64,000 nucleotides of DNA from Mucilaginibacter sp. Bleaf8 (lineage in GTDB: Bacteria; Bacteroidota; Bacteroidia; Sphingobacteriales; Sphingobacteriaceae). The position numbers and the translations under genes are program-made. The notes beneath the pieces were generated by a model that was given only the letters and a program-made list of their open reading frames with translations, was not told where the DNA came from and did no database searches. The stretch is taken from contig NZ_JAHBBK010000001.1 of assembly GCF_018390515.1 (NCBI RefSeq), positions 1,612,001 to 1,676,000 on the forward strand. The letters run 5' to 3'. Shown piece after piece: positions 23,975 through 31,847 of the stretch (the first letter of the stretch is position 1; every line of letters starts with the position of its first letter).

Positions 23975-25057
23975 ATGCAAAACGTTTTTCCTGAAGCTAC
24001 GCTACGCGCGTTTACACAGCAGGTATTTAAAGCCATGGGTTGCCCGGATGAGCATGCTGTACTCGCTACCGATGTCTTGTTAAAATCAGATCTGCGGGGT
24101 ATCGACTCGCATGGTGTGGCGCGTTTAAGCGGCTATGTACGGCTTTGGGAAAAGCAGCGCATCAATGCTACGCCCAATATTCAAATAGTTCACGAAACGC
24201 CTACTACGGCCACTGTTGACGGTGATGCCGGGCTGGGACTGGTAGTAGCACCTTTTGCCATGCAGGTGGCTATTGAAAAAGCAAAGCAATATGGCTCGGG
24301 CTGGGTTTCGGTACGCAACTCCAACCACTTTGGTATTGCCGGTTACCATGCTCTGATGGCGGTTGAACAGGATATGATCGGCTTCGCCATGACGAATGCC
24401 AGTCCGCTGGTGGCCCCTACTTTTGCTAACGAACGCCTGCTGGGTACCAACCCTATGTGCTATGCGTTTCCGGCAGGGCAATACCCGCCGCTTATTGTAG
24501 ATATGGCAACCTCGGCCGCAGCCAACGGAAAGCTGGAGATAGCGCAGCGCTCGGGCAAATCGGTACCCGAGGGGTGGATACAGGATGCCGAGGGTAATTA
24601 TACTACCGACCCTCATGCTCTCAAATCAGGCGGCTCGCTCCTGCCCCTGGGCAGCGACCGCGAGCATGGCAGCCACAAAGGGTTTGGCTTAAGCGCTACA
24701 GTTGATATTTTATCGGGCGTACTGTCCGGTGCTAATTACGGCCCGTGGGTACCGCCGTTCGTAGCCTTTATGGAGCCATTGGCTAATGCGCCCGGCCAGG
24801 GCATAGGCCACTTTGTAGGCGCTATGCGGGTGGATGGTTTCAGGCCGGTAGCAGATTTCAAATCAAATATAGATAACTGGATCACGCGTTTTAAATCAGC
24901 CCGCACGGTTAACCCCGAGCAAAAGATTATCATCCCCGGCGAACCAGAACTGGAAGCCGAAGCCGACCGTAAACTAAACGGCATTCCGCTGGTAGAGGCT
25001 GTGGCGACTGATCTTAACCAACTGGCCGAGCGTTTGGGCATTCAGCCATTAGTTTAA
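23975..25057 (+). CDS. Ldh-family malate/L-lactate/ureidoglycolate dehydrogenase
   Basis: A 360-residue NAD(P)-dependent dehydrogenase of the type-2 malate/lactate dehydrogenase fold (YlbC/YiaK/AllD group), cytosolic. Signatures are LLKSDLRGIDSHGVARL at about 33-50 with the catalytic His, VRNSNHFGIAGYHA, GFAMTNASPLVAP, GTNPMCYAFP, and HKGFGLSATVDILSGVLSG near residue 235. The substrate cannot be told. The ATG at MQNVF was chosen because the promoter lies directly upstream. The longer in-frame start at 23747 lies inside the repeat element. Confidence 0.92.
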   Translation: MQNVFPEATLRAFTQQVFKAMGCPDEHAVLATDVLLKSDLRGIDSHGVARLSGYVRLWEKQRINATPNIQIVHETPTTATVDGDAGLGLVVAPFAMQVAIEKAKQYGSGWVSVRNSNHFGIAGYHALMAVEQDMIGFAMTNASPLVAPTFANERLLGTNPMCYAFPAGQYPPLIVDMATSAAANGKLEIAQRSGKSVPEGWIQDAEGNYTTDPHALKSGGSLLPLGSDREHGSHKGFGLSATVDILSGVLSGANYGPWVPPFVAFMEPLANAPGQGIGHFVGAMRVDGFRPVADFKSNIDNWITRFKSARTVNPEQKIIIPGEPELEAEADRKLNGIPLVEAVATDLNQLAERLGIQPLV

Positions 25058-25068
25058 AAGCTAATTGT

Positions 25069-25155
25069 TTGTCATAGCAAGCGATAGTGTGGCAATCTCA
25101 TCATCAGAGTAATCATGAAAATGCTTTATGGTTACCACGCCTCACAACGATAAAC
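25069..25155. repeat. degenerate 'gtcattgcgag' type palindrome
   Basis: TTGTCATAGCAAGCGATAG then TGGCAATCTC on the left, and GGTTACCACGCCTCACAACG on the right. This resembles the GTCATTGCGAG...GCAATCTC palindromes found between Bacteroidota genes. The arms are diverged, and this is a call from memory of the pattern. Confidence 0.5.
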
Positions 25156-25173
25156 TGTAAATCCTACATAAAA

Positions 25174-25211
25174 CAAACGAGCCACTGTTATTAATAACAG
25201 TGGCTCGTTTG
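25174..25211. terminator. 38-bp perfect palindrome between convergent genes
   Basis: Bases 25174-25192 are the exact reverse complement of 25193-25211 with no separate loop. It lies between the Ldh gene and the convergent ABC gene and would act as a bidirectional terminator. Confidence 0.85.
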
Positions 25212-25217
25212 CGAATT

Positions 25218-26219
25218 TTAGAATTCGAGATATTTATGCACGTCCACGTGCACATGGCTGTAGTTATCAAACCTGCCCGGATCGCGGTTGATTACATGCA
25301 GTTCAATAGCCTCATGCGCCAGTAACAGTTCCTCGTAAGCACCTTTAAAGCGAATTTCCTTTACAGCCCAATCAAGCTGTTTACCGCTGCTATCCGCCTG
25401 GGCCCATTCCGGATAAATTACTACTTTTTCTTTTTTAGACTTTATGCCTAACGCACGGGCGTCTTCTGCTTCCAGCACGTTACAATTGGTAAGCAAGCGC
25501 GCGGTATACAGGCTCTGTGGCTCCTGGTACAACAGCTTCGGACTACCGGCTTCCAAAAGCTCACCATCTTTCAAAACTACCAGTTCATCAGCCATCGAAA
25601 GTACCTCGGCCGGATCGTGCGATACGATAATAACCGTTAAGCCGGTTTCTTTCACTATGCGGCGAATATCCTGCTGCAGGCCATCCCTAAAAGTGGTATC
25701 TACCTGGTTAAAAGGTTCATCAAGCAATAGTACCTCGGGTTGTACCACCAGAGCACGGGCTATAGCAACACGTTGTTTTTCACCGCCGCTCAGGTTAAAC
25801 ACTTTCTGATCGGCCAGGTGAAACATGTTCAGCTGCTTTAATACCTGCTCGGTTTTTTCGTGCTTGGCTTTTACATCGGTATTGGGCAACAGGGTTGCTA
25901 CGTTATCCCAAACCTTGGCAAACAAGTTCAGGTCATCGGTATGCTGGGTTACCATTTTCATGGCATCATGCCCCGGTATCAGTTTCTCTTCCGGCCCCCA
26001 CACGCGTATGCCTTTAAACAAAACCTCGCCGCTATCGGGCGTAAGTAAGCCATACAGCAAACGCAGTAAGGTACTTTTACCACTACCGCTTTGCCCTATT
26101 ATAGCTGTTATAACGCCGGGTTGAATATTTAAATAGGCCTTTTTGATTCCTCCCTGCTGCGCGCCGGGAAACACTTTGCTCACTGCCTTGGCCTGTAAAA
26201 AAGAATTGCTGCTTGCCAT
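25218..26219 (-). CDS. ABC transporter ATPase of PotA/FbpC type, no permease nearby
   Basis: 333 residues. The N-terminal ABC ATPase (about 1-230) has Walker A GQSGSGKST near 42, signature LSGGEKQRVAIARAL near 143, Walker B LLLDEPF, and the H-loop VSHDPAEV. The last 90 residues (from about 240) form a separate domain like the TOBE-type regulatory domains of PotA/CysA/FbpC importers. No permease or binding protein is within the window, so this is an orphan import ATPase or has partners elsewhere. The start at MASSNSF is fixed by the -7 box upstream. The longer frame crosses that promoter. Confidence 0.85.
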   Translation of the reverse strand: MASSNSFLQAKAVSKVFPGAQQGGIKKAYLNIQPGVITAIIGQSGSGKSTLLRLLYGLLTPDSGEVLFKGIRVWGPEEKLIPGHDAMKMVTQHTDDLNLFAKVWDNVATLLPNTDVKAKHEKTEQVLKQLNMFHLADQKVFNLSGGEKQRVAIARALVVQPEVLLLDEPFNQVDTTFRDGLQQDIRRIVKETGLTVIIVSHDPAEVLSMADELVVLKDGELLEAGSPKLLYQEPQSLYTARLLTNCNVLEAEDARALGIKSKKEKVVIYPEWAQADSSGKQLDWAVKEIRFKGAYEELLLAHEAIELHVINRDPGRFDNYSHVHVDVHKYLEF

Positions 26220-26224
26220 TGCTG

Positions 26225-26232
26225 CAAAGATA
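26225..26232 (-). promoter_or_regulatory. -7 box TATCTTTG of ABC gene
   Basis: On the minus strand TATCTTTG ends 5 nt before the ATG, an exact TAnnTTTG match. No TTG stands at the ideal -33 distance. This implies a leaderless transcript. Confidence 0.55.
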
Positions 26233-26244
26233 CATAAAAGCACA

Positions 26245-26270
26245 AAAGGCCACCCTTTCGGGCAGCCTTT
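26245..26270 (-). terminator. terminator of sigma/anti-sigma/barrel operon
   Basis: On the minus strand AAAGGCTGCCC GAAA GGGTGGCCTTT pairs with two G-U wobbles, followed by TTTGTGCTTTT. It lies downstream of the barrel gene and just upstream of the ABC gene promoter. Confidence 0.7.
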
Positions 26271-26299
26271 GTTATACACATCGTGCTTAACCAATTGAT

Positions 26300-27166
26300 T
26301 TAGAAACCAAATGTTAAACCGAATGAGAGGTTCTTTAATCCTTTTTGTGCCGGACTGTTATCAAACATATCGTTGAAGTAATATTTGGCAAACAGGCCGG
26401 TGAAGCCGTAACCTACACGAGCAAACACTCCATAACGCACCTTGGCAAAGTGAAAATCATCATTAAATTTCTCTTTACCGTTCTCGTCGCTTTTTTGCTT
26501 AACCCGGCCATTCAGCAATATACCAATATCCGGACCACCGGCTAAGTGGAAACGTTTGCCGTTATTATTTTCCGCGCTGCGCCAGTCGAACGTAAGCGGT
26601 ATACGCAGGTAGCTGGATGTAAAGCGGTTTTTGCTGTAGATGATATCATCCTGGCGGTAAGTAAGCACGGGCTGATCTTCCAATATGGTAATGTTTTCGC
26701 GCAGGCGGATGTGTGTCCAATCAAACCCGGCTGATGCGTAGATACGGAAATAACTATTGAAGCGGTAACCGGCCTGGATCACATCAAAACCCACGTTGCT
26801 GCTTTTCCATGAACGGTAACGTAAAAAGTTATTTTGTGGCGACAGGCTAAAGCTGCCATTATCAATCAATGTAGTTAACCCCAGATCGAAGCGGGAGAAC
26901 GTAATACCCCATGAAAAGCCGGGCGCTTTGGAAACTGTTTCTACGGTATCTCTGCGGTTAACAGACACCGAGGTAGCATCTCCACCCTGGCCAAAGGTAA
27001 ATTTAAAACCTTTGCGTTTGGTTTTTACGGTATCCGTTCTTACCTGTAAGGTATCTCCTTTATCATTGGTAACTACAGTGGTGCTGGTAGTTGTTTTAGT
27101 TACAGTTTGTGCAAACATACCTGTAGCAGCCGCGCTTAGTAAGGCGGTAAATAATAGGCGTTTCAT
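26300..27166 (-). CDS. outer-membrane beta-barrel protein
   Basis: 288 residues with a signal peptide (MKRLLFTALLSAAATGMFAQ). The mature part starts with a low-complexity Thr/Val/Lys-rich stretch (about 21-75), then alternating beta-strand pattern sequence to the C-terminal GLKNLSFGLTFGF, with the aromatic end typical of outer-membrane barrels. It is the last gene of an operon with an ECF sigma factor and a membrane-anchored anti-sigma-like protein. It may be the target or sensor arm of that system. Confidence 0.78.
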   Translation of the reverse strand: MKRLLFTALLSAAATGMFAQTVTKTTTSTTVVTNDKGDTLQVRTDTVKTKRKGFKFTFGQGGDATSVSVNRRDTVETVSKAPGFSWGITFSRFDLGLTTLIDNGSFSLSPQNNFLRYRSWKSSNVGFDVIQAGYRFNSYFRIYASAGFDWTHIRLRENITILEDQPVLTYRQDDIIYSKNRFTSSYLRIPLTFDWRSAENNNGKRFHLAGGPDIGILLNGRVKQKSDENGKEKFNDDFHFAKVRYGVFARVGYGFTGLFAKYYFNDMFDNSPAQKGLKNLSFGLTFGF

Positions 27167-27199
27167 GTTATTAGTATTTAGATTGAGTAGTATAGATTA

Positions 27200-27973
27200 T
27201 TATTTCTCTTTTTTTACTTTAATAATGCCCAGGTTTATTCCGGTTATGGTGGCCTCATCGCCATCGGTATCGGTAAATTCAACCAGCTTGTCTTCGCGCT
27301 TGTCAACCTTAGCTACCACCACATTAATCAGGTCGCCAAAGGAATTGATACCGCGTTTTTTTACACGCTTTTTAGTGGCTTGCTGCTCTTCGCTAACTGC
27401 AGCAACCGTATTGATTGCCTTAGGCTGCACAGTTTCTGCATCCGCTGTTATGGTAAGCGGCACTTCAGGCAGCACAGGTTTCAACTTATTGGTTTCAATT
27501 GCTGCCAGTTGCTGCGGCTGGGTTGTTTGCGGCTGTGGCTCCGCAACTGTTGGTATTATACTTTTTTCTGGTTCTGATTTTTTAACAGATTGCTTCACTT
27601 TAGCCATCTGGTTAATCTTTTCGGTTGAGGTAGTTTGCGCTATTACAGTTTGCTGCTCAACAGCTGGTGTTGCATCTACATGAACGTTCTCTGCCTTAGT
27701 AACCTCAGTCGGCTTAACATTTTTGGTGCGTACCACCTGATTTTCAGCTTTACCACCCGCCTTTGGTGTGGTTGGCCTAACAGCAAACCAGGTGCCTATG
27801 CCCAGCACAATCAATACACTGGCTGCAATACGCAGCACAGGTACCACGCTTTTCTTTTTGTTCGATCCCAACTCGGCCGATATGTTGTTCCAAACATGGC
27901 CATCAGGATCCACCTCAAAGCCATTTAGCTTGGCGCGGAACAGCTCGTCCAGTTCGTTATCCTGCATATTCAT
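27200..27973 (-). CDS. anti-sigma-like membrane protein
   Basis: 257 residues from MNMQDNEL. A short cytosolic start (DELFRAKLNGFEVDPDGHVWNNI) precedes a transmembrane helix at about 45-65 (VPVLRIAASVLIVLGIGTWFA). Then comes a long periplasmic part rich in Pro, Gln, Thr and Val, ending in a small conserved piece (KKRGINSFGDLINVVVAKVDKRE). The layout fits an anti-sigma factor or its partner. Its start overlaps the end of the sigma gene by 17 bp, so they are coupled. Function is inferred from context. Confidence 0.75.
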   Translation of the reverse strand: MNMQDNELDELFRAKLNGFEVDPDGHVWNNISAELGSNKKKSVVPVLRIAASVLIVLGIGTWFAVRPTTPKAGGKAENQVVRTKNVKPTEVTKAENVHVDATPAVEQQTVIAQTTSTEKINQMAKVKQSVKKSEPEKSIIPTVAEPQPQTTQPQQLAAIETNKLKPVLPEVPLTITADAETVQPKAINTVAAVSEEQQATKKRVKKRGINSFGDLINVVVAKVDKREDKLVEFTDTDGDEATITGINLGIIKVKKEK

Positions 27974-28523
27974 ATTGCTTTCCCTCCAGTTGTTCAATTT
28001 TTTGTTTTAGTAAGGCACGAGCCCTTGATAATTGCGATTTAGATGCGCCTTCGCTAATATTGGCCATTTCAGCTATTTCTTTATGCGAATAACCCTCAAT
28101 AGCATACAGGTTAAATACCATCCGGTAACCATCGGGCAAACCCTGTATCAACATCATCAGATCTTTAGCCTGCAGGTTGGCAGCTGCCGCCGGGTTAACC
28201 GACTGCTCATAACCGCTTTCCTCCACATCCACTATCTGCATTTTGTGGTGCTTGCGGTAATATTCGATAGCGCTGTGTACCATTATGCGGCGTACCCAGC
28301 CTTCAAAACTACCTTCGCCCCTATAATCATTTATTTTTTGAAACACTCTTACAAAACCGTTTTGAAGCATATCCTCTGCTTCCATTTTATCCACCGCATA
28401 ACGCATACAAACGGCCAGCATCTTGGGCGCAAACTGCTTGTACAGCAATTCCTGCGCTTTACGATCGGCTGTTTTGCATTTTGCGATCAGGTCTTCGGTT
28501 GTGTATTTGTGTTTTAAAAACAT
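27957..28523 (-). CDS. ECF-type RNA polymerase sigma factor
   Basis: 188 residues from MFLKHKYTTE. Region 2 runs from about 20 to 90, with FAPKMLAVCMRYAVDKMEAEDMLQNGF and the -10 recognition helix WVRRIMVHSAIEYYRKHHK. Region 4 is near 130-180 (LPDGYRMVFNLYAIEGYSHKEIAEMANISEGASKSQLSRARALLK), the helix-turn-helix for the -35 element. It is a group-4 sigma of the SigW/RpoE type. It heads an operon with the anti-sigma-like gene and a barrel protein. The start was moved from 28625 to the family start. Confidence 0.92.
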   Translation of the reverse strand: MFLKHKYTTEDLIAKCKTADRKAQELLYKQFAPKMLAVCMRYAVDKMEAEDMLQNGFVRVFQKINDYRGEGSFEGWVRRIMVHSAIEYYRKHHKMQIVDVEESGYEQSVNPAAAANLQAKDLMMLIQGLPDGYRMVFNLYAIEGYSHKEIAEMANISEGASKSQLSRARALLKQKIEQLEGKQYEYAG

Positions 28524-28644
28524 CATTTGTAGGTAAGATGAAACCTGTGGGCAAATGGTTGCATGGGATTGTAAATATTTTTTTATTGCTGATAAAGATA
28601 ATTGATTAACCCTGAAGCCAGCCAATTTTTATCTTTAACCCTGT

Positions 28645-29919
28645 ATGAAAAAATCGGCTTCCCTTTTCCTTCTGCTCGTGCTTTTTGCGGCTATCAGTCA
28701 GGCACAAAAATCGGCTGTTAACAGTTACATCTTGCTTAAGCCCGACCGGGTATTCGATGGCCGGCAATTGCATACCGGCTGGTGGGTGCTGGTAAAAGGA
28801 AACCATATCGAGGCTGCCGGACCATCAGGTATTATACAATTACCTGCGGACGTCAGAATTATTGAACTACGAGGCAAAACCCTGATGCCCGGCATGATTG
28901 AGGGCCACTCGCACCTGTTTTTGCATCCGTACAACGAAACCAGCTGGAACGACCAGGTATTGACCGAAAGCCGTGCCGAACGCACTGCCCGCGCCGTTAA
29001 CCATGCACGCGAAACCCTGCTGGCCGGCTTTACCTCCGTACGCGATTTGGGTACCGAAGGTGCCGCTTATGACGATGCAGGCTTAAAAACAGCGATCAAC
29101 AAAGGCGTAATAGCAGGGCCGCGTATGCAGGTAGCTACCCGGGCCATTGTGGGCACCGGCAGCTACGGCCCACACAGCAGCGTAGCCGAAATGACTTTAC
29201 CGCAGGGTGCCGAAGAAGCCGATGGAACCGACGGCCTCACGCGCGCCATACGCTCACAGATTGGGCACGGTGCGGACGTAATAAAACTGTATGCTGATTA
29301 CCGCTGGGGTGCCAACAATACCGCCGCGCCTACCTTTACGTTGGATGAGTTGAAACTGGCCGTACAGGTAGCGGCAAGCAGCGGCCGCTACGTGGTGGTA
29401 CACGCCGGTACGGAAGAAGGCATGCGCCGTGCAACGCTGGCAGGAGTACGCACCATTGAACACGGGGATGCAGGTACACCGGAGGTTTTCAAGCTGATGA
29501 AAGAGCATGGTGTAGCCCTGTGCCCAACGCTGGCCGCTGGTGAAGCTACCAGTATGTATGCGGGCTGGAAAAAAGGTATAGATCCGGATCCCGAACGCAT
29601 TAAACAAAAACACGTTAGCTTTACCAATGCCCTAAAAGCAGGCGTTACTATTTGCTTTGGCGGCGATGTGGGTGTTTTTACGCACGGCGATAACGCCCGC
29701 GAACTATTGTTGATGGTTGATTATGGCATGAAACCCATAGCTGCCCTGCAATCAGCCACGGCCATCAATGCGGAGGTATTTGACCTGAAGAACTTAGGCA
29801 ATATCAAGCCCGGTTACCTGGCCGATATTATTGCAGTGGAAGGTAACCCTATTGAAGATATTAAGGCGGTTAAAGCCATAAAACTGGTTATGAAAGATGG
29901 TATAATAGTAAAAGAGTAA
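28645..29919 (+). CDS. exported amidohydrolase (imidazolonepropionase-like)
   Basis: 424 residues with a signal peptide (MKKSASLFLLLVLFAAISQAQ), so it acts outside the cytoplasm. The metal site HSH is at residues 88-90 (EGHSHL), and further metal ligands are in VVVHAG, TIEHGD and FGGDVGVF. This is the pattern of imidazolonepropionase-related or prolidase-like amidohydrolases of the TIM-barrel fold. The substrate is probably a peptide or N-acyl compound. It is divergent from the ECF sigma gene, and a 54-bp palindrome terminator follows. Confidence 0.88.
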   Translation: MKKSASLFLLLVLFAAISQAQKSAVNSYILLKPDRVFDGRQLHTGWWVLVKGNHIEAAGPSGIIQLPADVRIIELRGKTLMPGMIEGHSHLFLHPYNETSWNDQVLTESRAERTARAVNHARETLLAGFTSVRDLGTEGAAYDDAGLKTAINKGVIAGPRMQVATRAIVGTGSYGPHSSVAEMTLPQGAEEADGTDGLTRAIRSQIGHGADVIKLYADYRWGANNTAAPTFTLDELKLAVQVAASSGRYVVVHAGTEEGMRRATLAGVRTIEHGDAGTPEVFKLMKEHGVALCPTLAAGEATSMYAGWKKGIDPDPERIKQKHVSFTNALKAGVTICFGGDVGVFTHGDNARELLLMVDYGMKPIAALQSATAINAEVFDLKNLGNIKPGYLADIIAVEGNPIEDIKAVKAIKLVMKDGIIVKE

Positions 29920-29930
29920 CTTTATCTAAA

Positions 29931-29984
29931 TACTATAAACACCAAAGCTTTCTTGAATTCAAGAAAGCTTTGGTGTTTATAGTA
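29931..29984. terminator. 54-bp perfect palindrome, bidirectional terminator
   Basis: Bases 29931-29957 are the exact reverse complement of 29958-29984 with no spacer, centred on GAATTC. It lies between the convergent amidohydrolase and DUF2490 genes. The A/T-rich ends serve as T-runs in both directions. It is unusually long for a terminator. Confidence 0.85.
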
Positions 29985-30020
29985 CTATTATTTCTTTCAA
30001 TTACATAATAATTAATACTA

Positions 30021-30743
30021 TCATTTACTTAAACGGGTGTACAGCGCTACCTGTATGATGTTGTTGTTGATATTGGCAGGGCCGGCACCATTAACATACT
30101 GGTTTAGGTAACCGGCTTCAATATCAACGCTTTTATTAAAGCGATAACCTAAAGCGGCATAGGCGCGGTTCTGATCAAAAAAGCTGCCGTTTACCTTATC
30201 CTTGTTTTGCACATTGGTAAACACTTCGTTTTGCAATCCTAGGAACATACCCTTACTAAAAGTTGAATCTCTTTTGAATGGAATAACGCCCCGTATAAAG
30301 TACCGTAAGCGCTGTGCAAAAAAGGCATCTTGCGTGTTTAAACTTCCCACAAAACGTTGCTCCAGCCTGAAACGGTGCTGTACTGCAATATTTTTATGAA
30401 CGGTATGCGCCTGGATAAACTGCTGCCAGATGCGATGCTCGGGCCGGAATGTTTTACCTGCATCAGTTTGATTACGTGTGTAGGTATACAGGTAACCCAA
30501 GGTTGTAAACTGCCTGTTATTGAAATAATAACTCACACCCGGGCGCAGCAAGGTATGGCGCAGGTACTCCACATCATCGGCCGACCGCATCTGGATATCG
30601 AACATAGCGCCCCAATGTTTGGAAAAACGCTGGGTATGAAACCACGCTCCCCAAAGCGAATGCTCGTGCTTGGTTTGTGCCAGCACCGCTTTACCTATCA
30701 AAAGCTGACTGCTAATGAATACGAACAGGATAATTCTTCTCAT
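30021..30743 (-). CDS. DUF2490-type outer-membrane protein
   Basis: 240 residues with a signal peptide (about 1-22, ending AVLAQ). The mature part opens with HEHSLWGAWFHTQRFSKHWGAMFDIQMRS and continues as alternating strands. LLRPGVSYYFNNRQFTTLGYLYTY and HRFRLEQRFVG follow, the DUF2490 signature, and the end is a barrel-like LYTRLSK. It is likely an outer-membrane barrel of unknown cargo. It is the last of three genes transcribed from the GT39 gene, after another barrel. Confidence 0.85.
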   Translation of the reverse strand: MRRIILFVFISSQLLIGKAVLAQTKHEHSLWGAWFHTQRFSKHWGAMFDIQMRSADDVEYLRHTLLRPGVSYYFNNRQFTTLGYLYTYTRNQTDAGKTFRPEHRIWQQFIQAHTVHKNIAVQHRFRLEQRFVGSLNTQDAFFAQRLRYFIRGVIPFKRDSTFSKGMFLGLQNEVFTNVQNKDKVNGSFFDQNRAYAALGYRFNKSVDIEAGYLNQYVNGAGPANINNNIIQVALYTRLSK

Positions 30744-30800
30744 AATTAAACAGAACGAAATGCCATTCTTTGCCGGCAGCAGCGCCGTTGCATTGGTTTA

Positions 30801-31838
30801 TTAATTGAATTTAACAAGCTTTTTGCGACCTATATCGAACACCACACGGAACGACTCCTGGTTATCGGTAAGCTGGCCGGGCGACTGGTGCAAACTCAGC
30901 ACAAACTGCCCTTTGATCCGATTAAATAAAAATGGTGTGTAGATGATATCTAACCGGTTGTACATCTTTTTCTGATAAAATGCATCACCATAGTTTACGT
31001 AATGGCCCTGACCCGCGTAAAACTCGTCAAAAAAAGCAATACGGCGCAAACCGGCATAGGCACTGGCCACAAAGCCCAACGGTTTACTAAAGCCGCCGCC
31101 CTCGTTACGGCGCACGCGTTCCAACGAGAACATGCCGCCCGCTTCTACCGACAAGGAATCAAACACGGTTTTGTGGCTAAAATCAAGCCCTAAACGTACC
31201 TGACCCGCACCGTCATCGCGGATGTGATCGCCCGGTATAGCCACTGCCGGCCCTGCATCATGCAGCATCACAAAGTAATGGGAAATATAGAATTTGCCCA
31301 GCGGGTTGGGTTTGTACTTACCCGATATACCAAACAGGAATTGCTCACGATCATTAGCAGTTTGGCGGCTCACCCAATCCAGCCAAAGGGTTTCGTAACC
31401 AAAATCGCCTTGGTAGCGGGTTAGTAAACCTTCTACATTGGGGCGGTAGTACATCAAAGTATCATTCAGTAAAGCCCTTGGGTAGTTACTTAGCTTGCCT
31501 GCACGCGGAAACATACCGGCATCAAACAACCATTTCTTACTTTCAAATTCGTAGTACGCTATAGGGTCTACTTTCAAAAAGTAGGGCTTGGCACCAAACT
31601 CGTGGATACCGTTAACACCCACCACAAAGTGGTTTACGCTGTCCAGATTCAGGCCAATATCAAGGGCGGTACGGGCACCCGAATAGGTGCGTGAGCGCTC
31701 GGTAAAGGCGCGGTATTCGCGGTTATCCAAAAAGCCAAAGCCATTGAAATGGATATCTACGCTGTTTTGTTGTGCGCGGGCAGCATTTCCTCCCAGCAAC
31801 AAGGCAAAAAGAGCAATCAGGTATATTTTTTTCATCAT
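30801..31838 (-). CDS. outer-membrane beta-barrel protein
   Basis: 345 residues with a signal peptide (MMKKIYLIALFALLLGGNAARAQ). The mature sequence alternates hydrophobic and polar residues throughout (IHFNGFGFLDNREYRAF, WLDWVSRQTANDRE, FRVVFDIGRKKLVKFN). Repeated turn-rich aromatic strands make an outer-membrane barrel likely. I cannot match it to a named porin. It lies 9 bp after the GT39 gene on the same strand, and the DUF2490 barrel follows, so the three are likely one operon. Confidence 0.75.
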   Translation of the reverse strand: MMKKIYLIALFALLLGGNAARAQQNSVDIHFNGFGFLDNREYRAFTERSRTYSGARTALDIGLNLDSVNHFVVGVNGIHEFGAKPYFLKVDPIAYYEFESKKWLFDAGMFPRAGKLSNYPRALLNDTLMYYRPNVEGLLTRYQGDFGYETLWLDWVSRQTANDREQFLFGISGKYKPNPLGKFYISHYFVMLHDAGPAVAIPGDHIRDDGAGQVRLGLDFSHKTVFDSLSVEAGGMFSLERVRRNEGGGFSKPLGFVASAYAGLRRIAFFDEFYAGQGHYVNYGDAFYQKKMYNRLDIIYTPFLFNRIKGQFVLSLHQSPGQLTDNQESFRVVFDIGRKKLVKFN

Positions 31839-31847
31839 ACGCTAAAA

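Noticed and set aside
26220..26294. ABC ATPase start at 26294
   Set aside because: The frame passes through the -7 box TATCTTTG and the operon terminator; the family start is at 26219.
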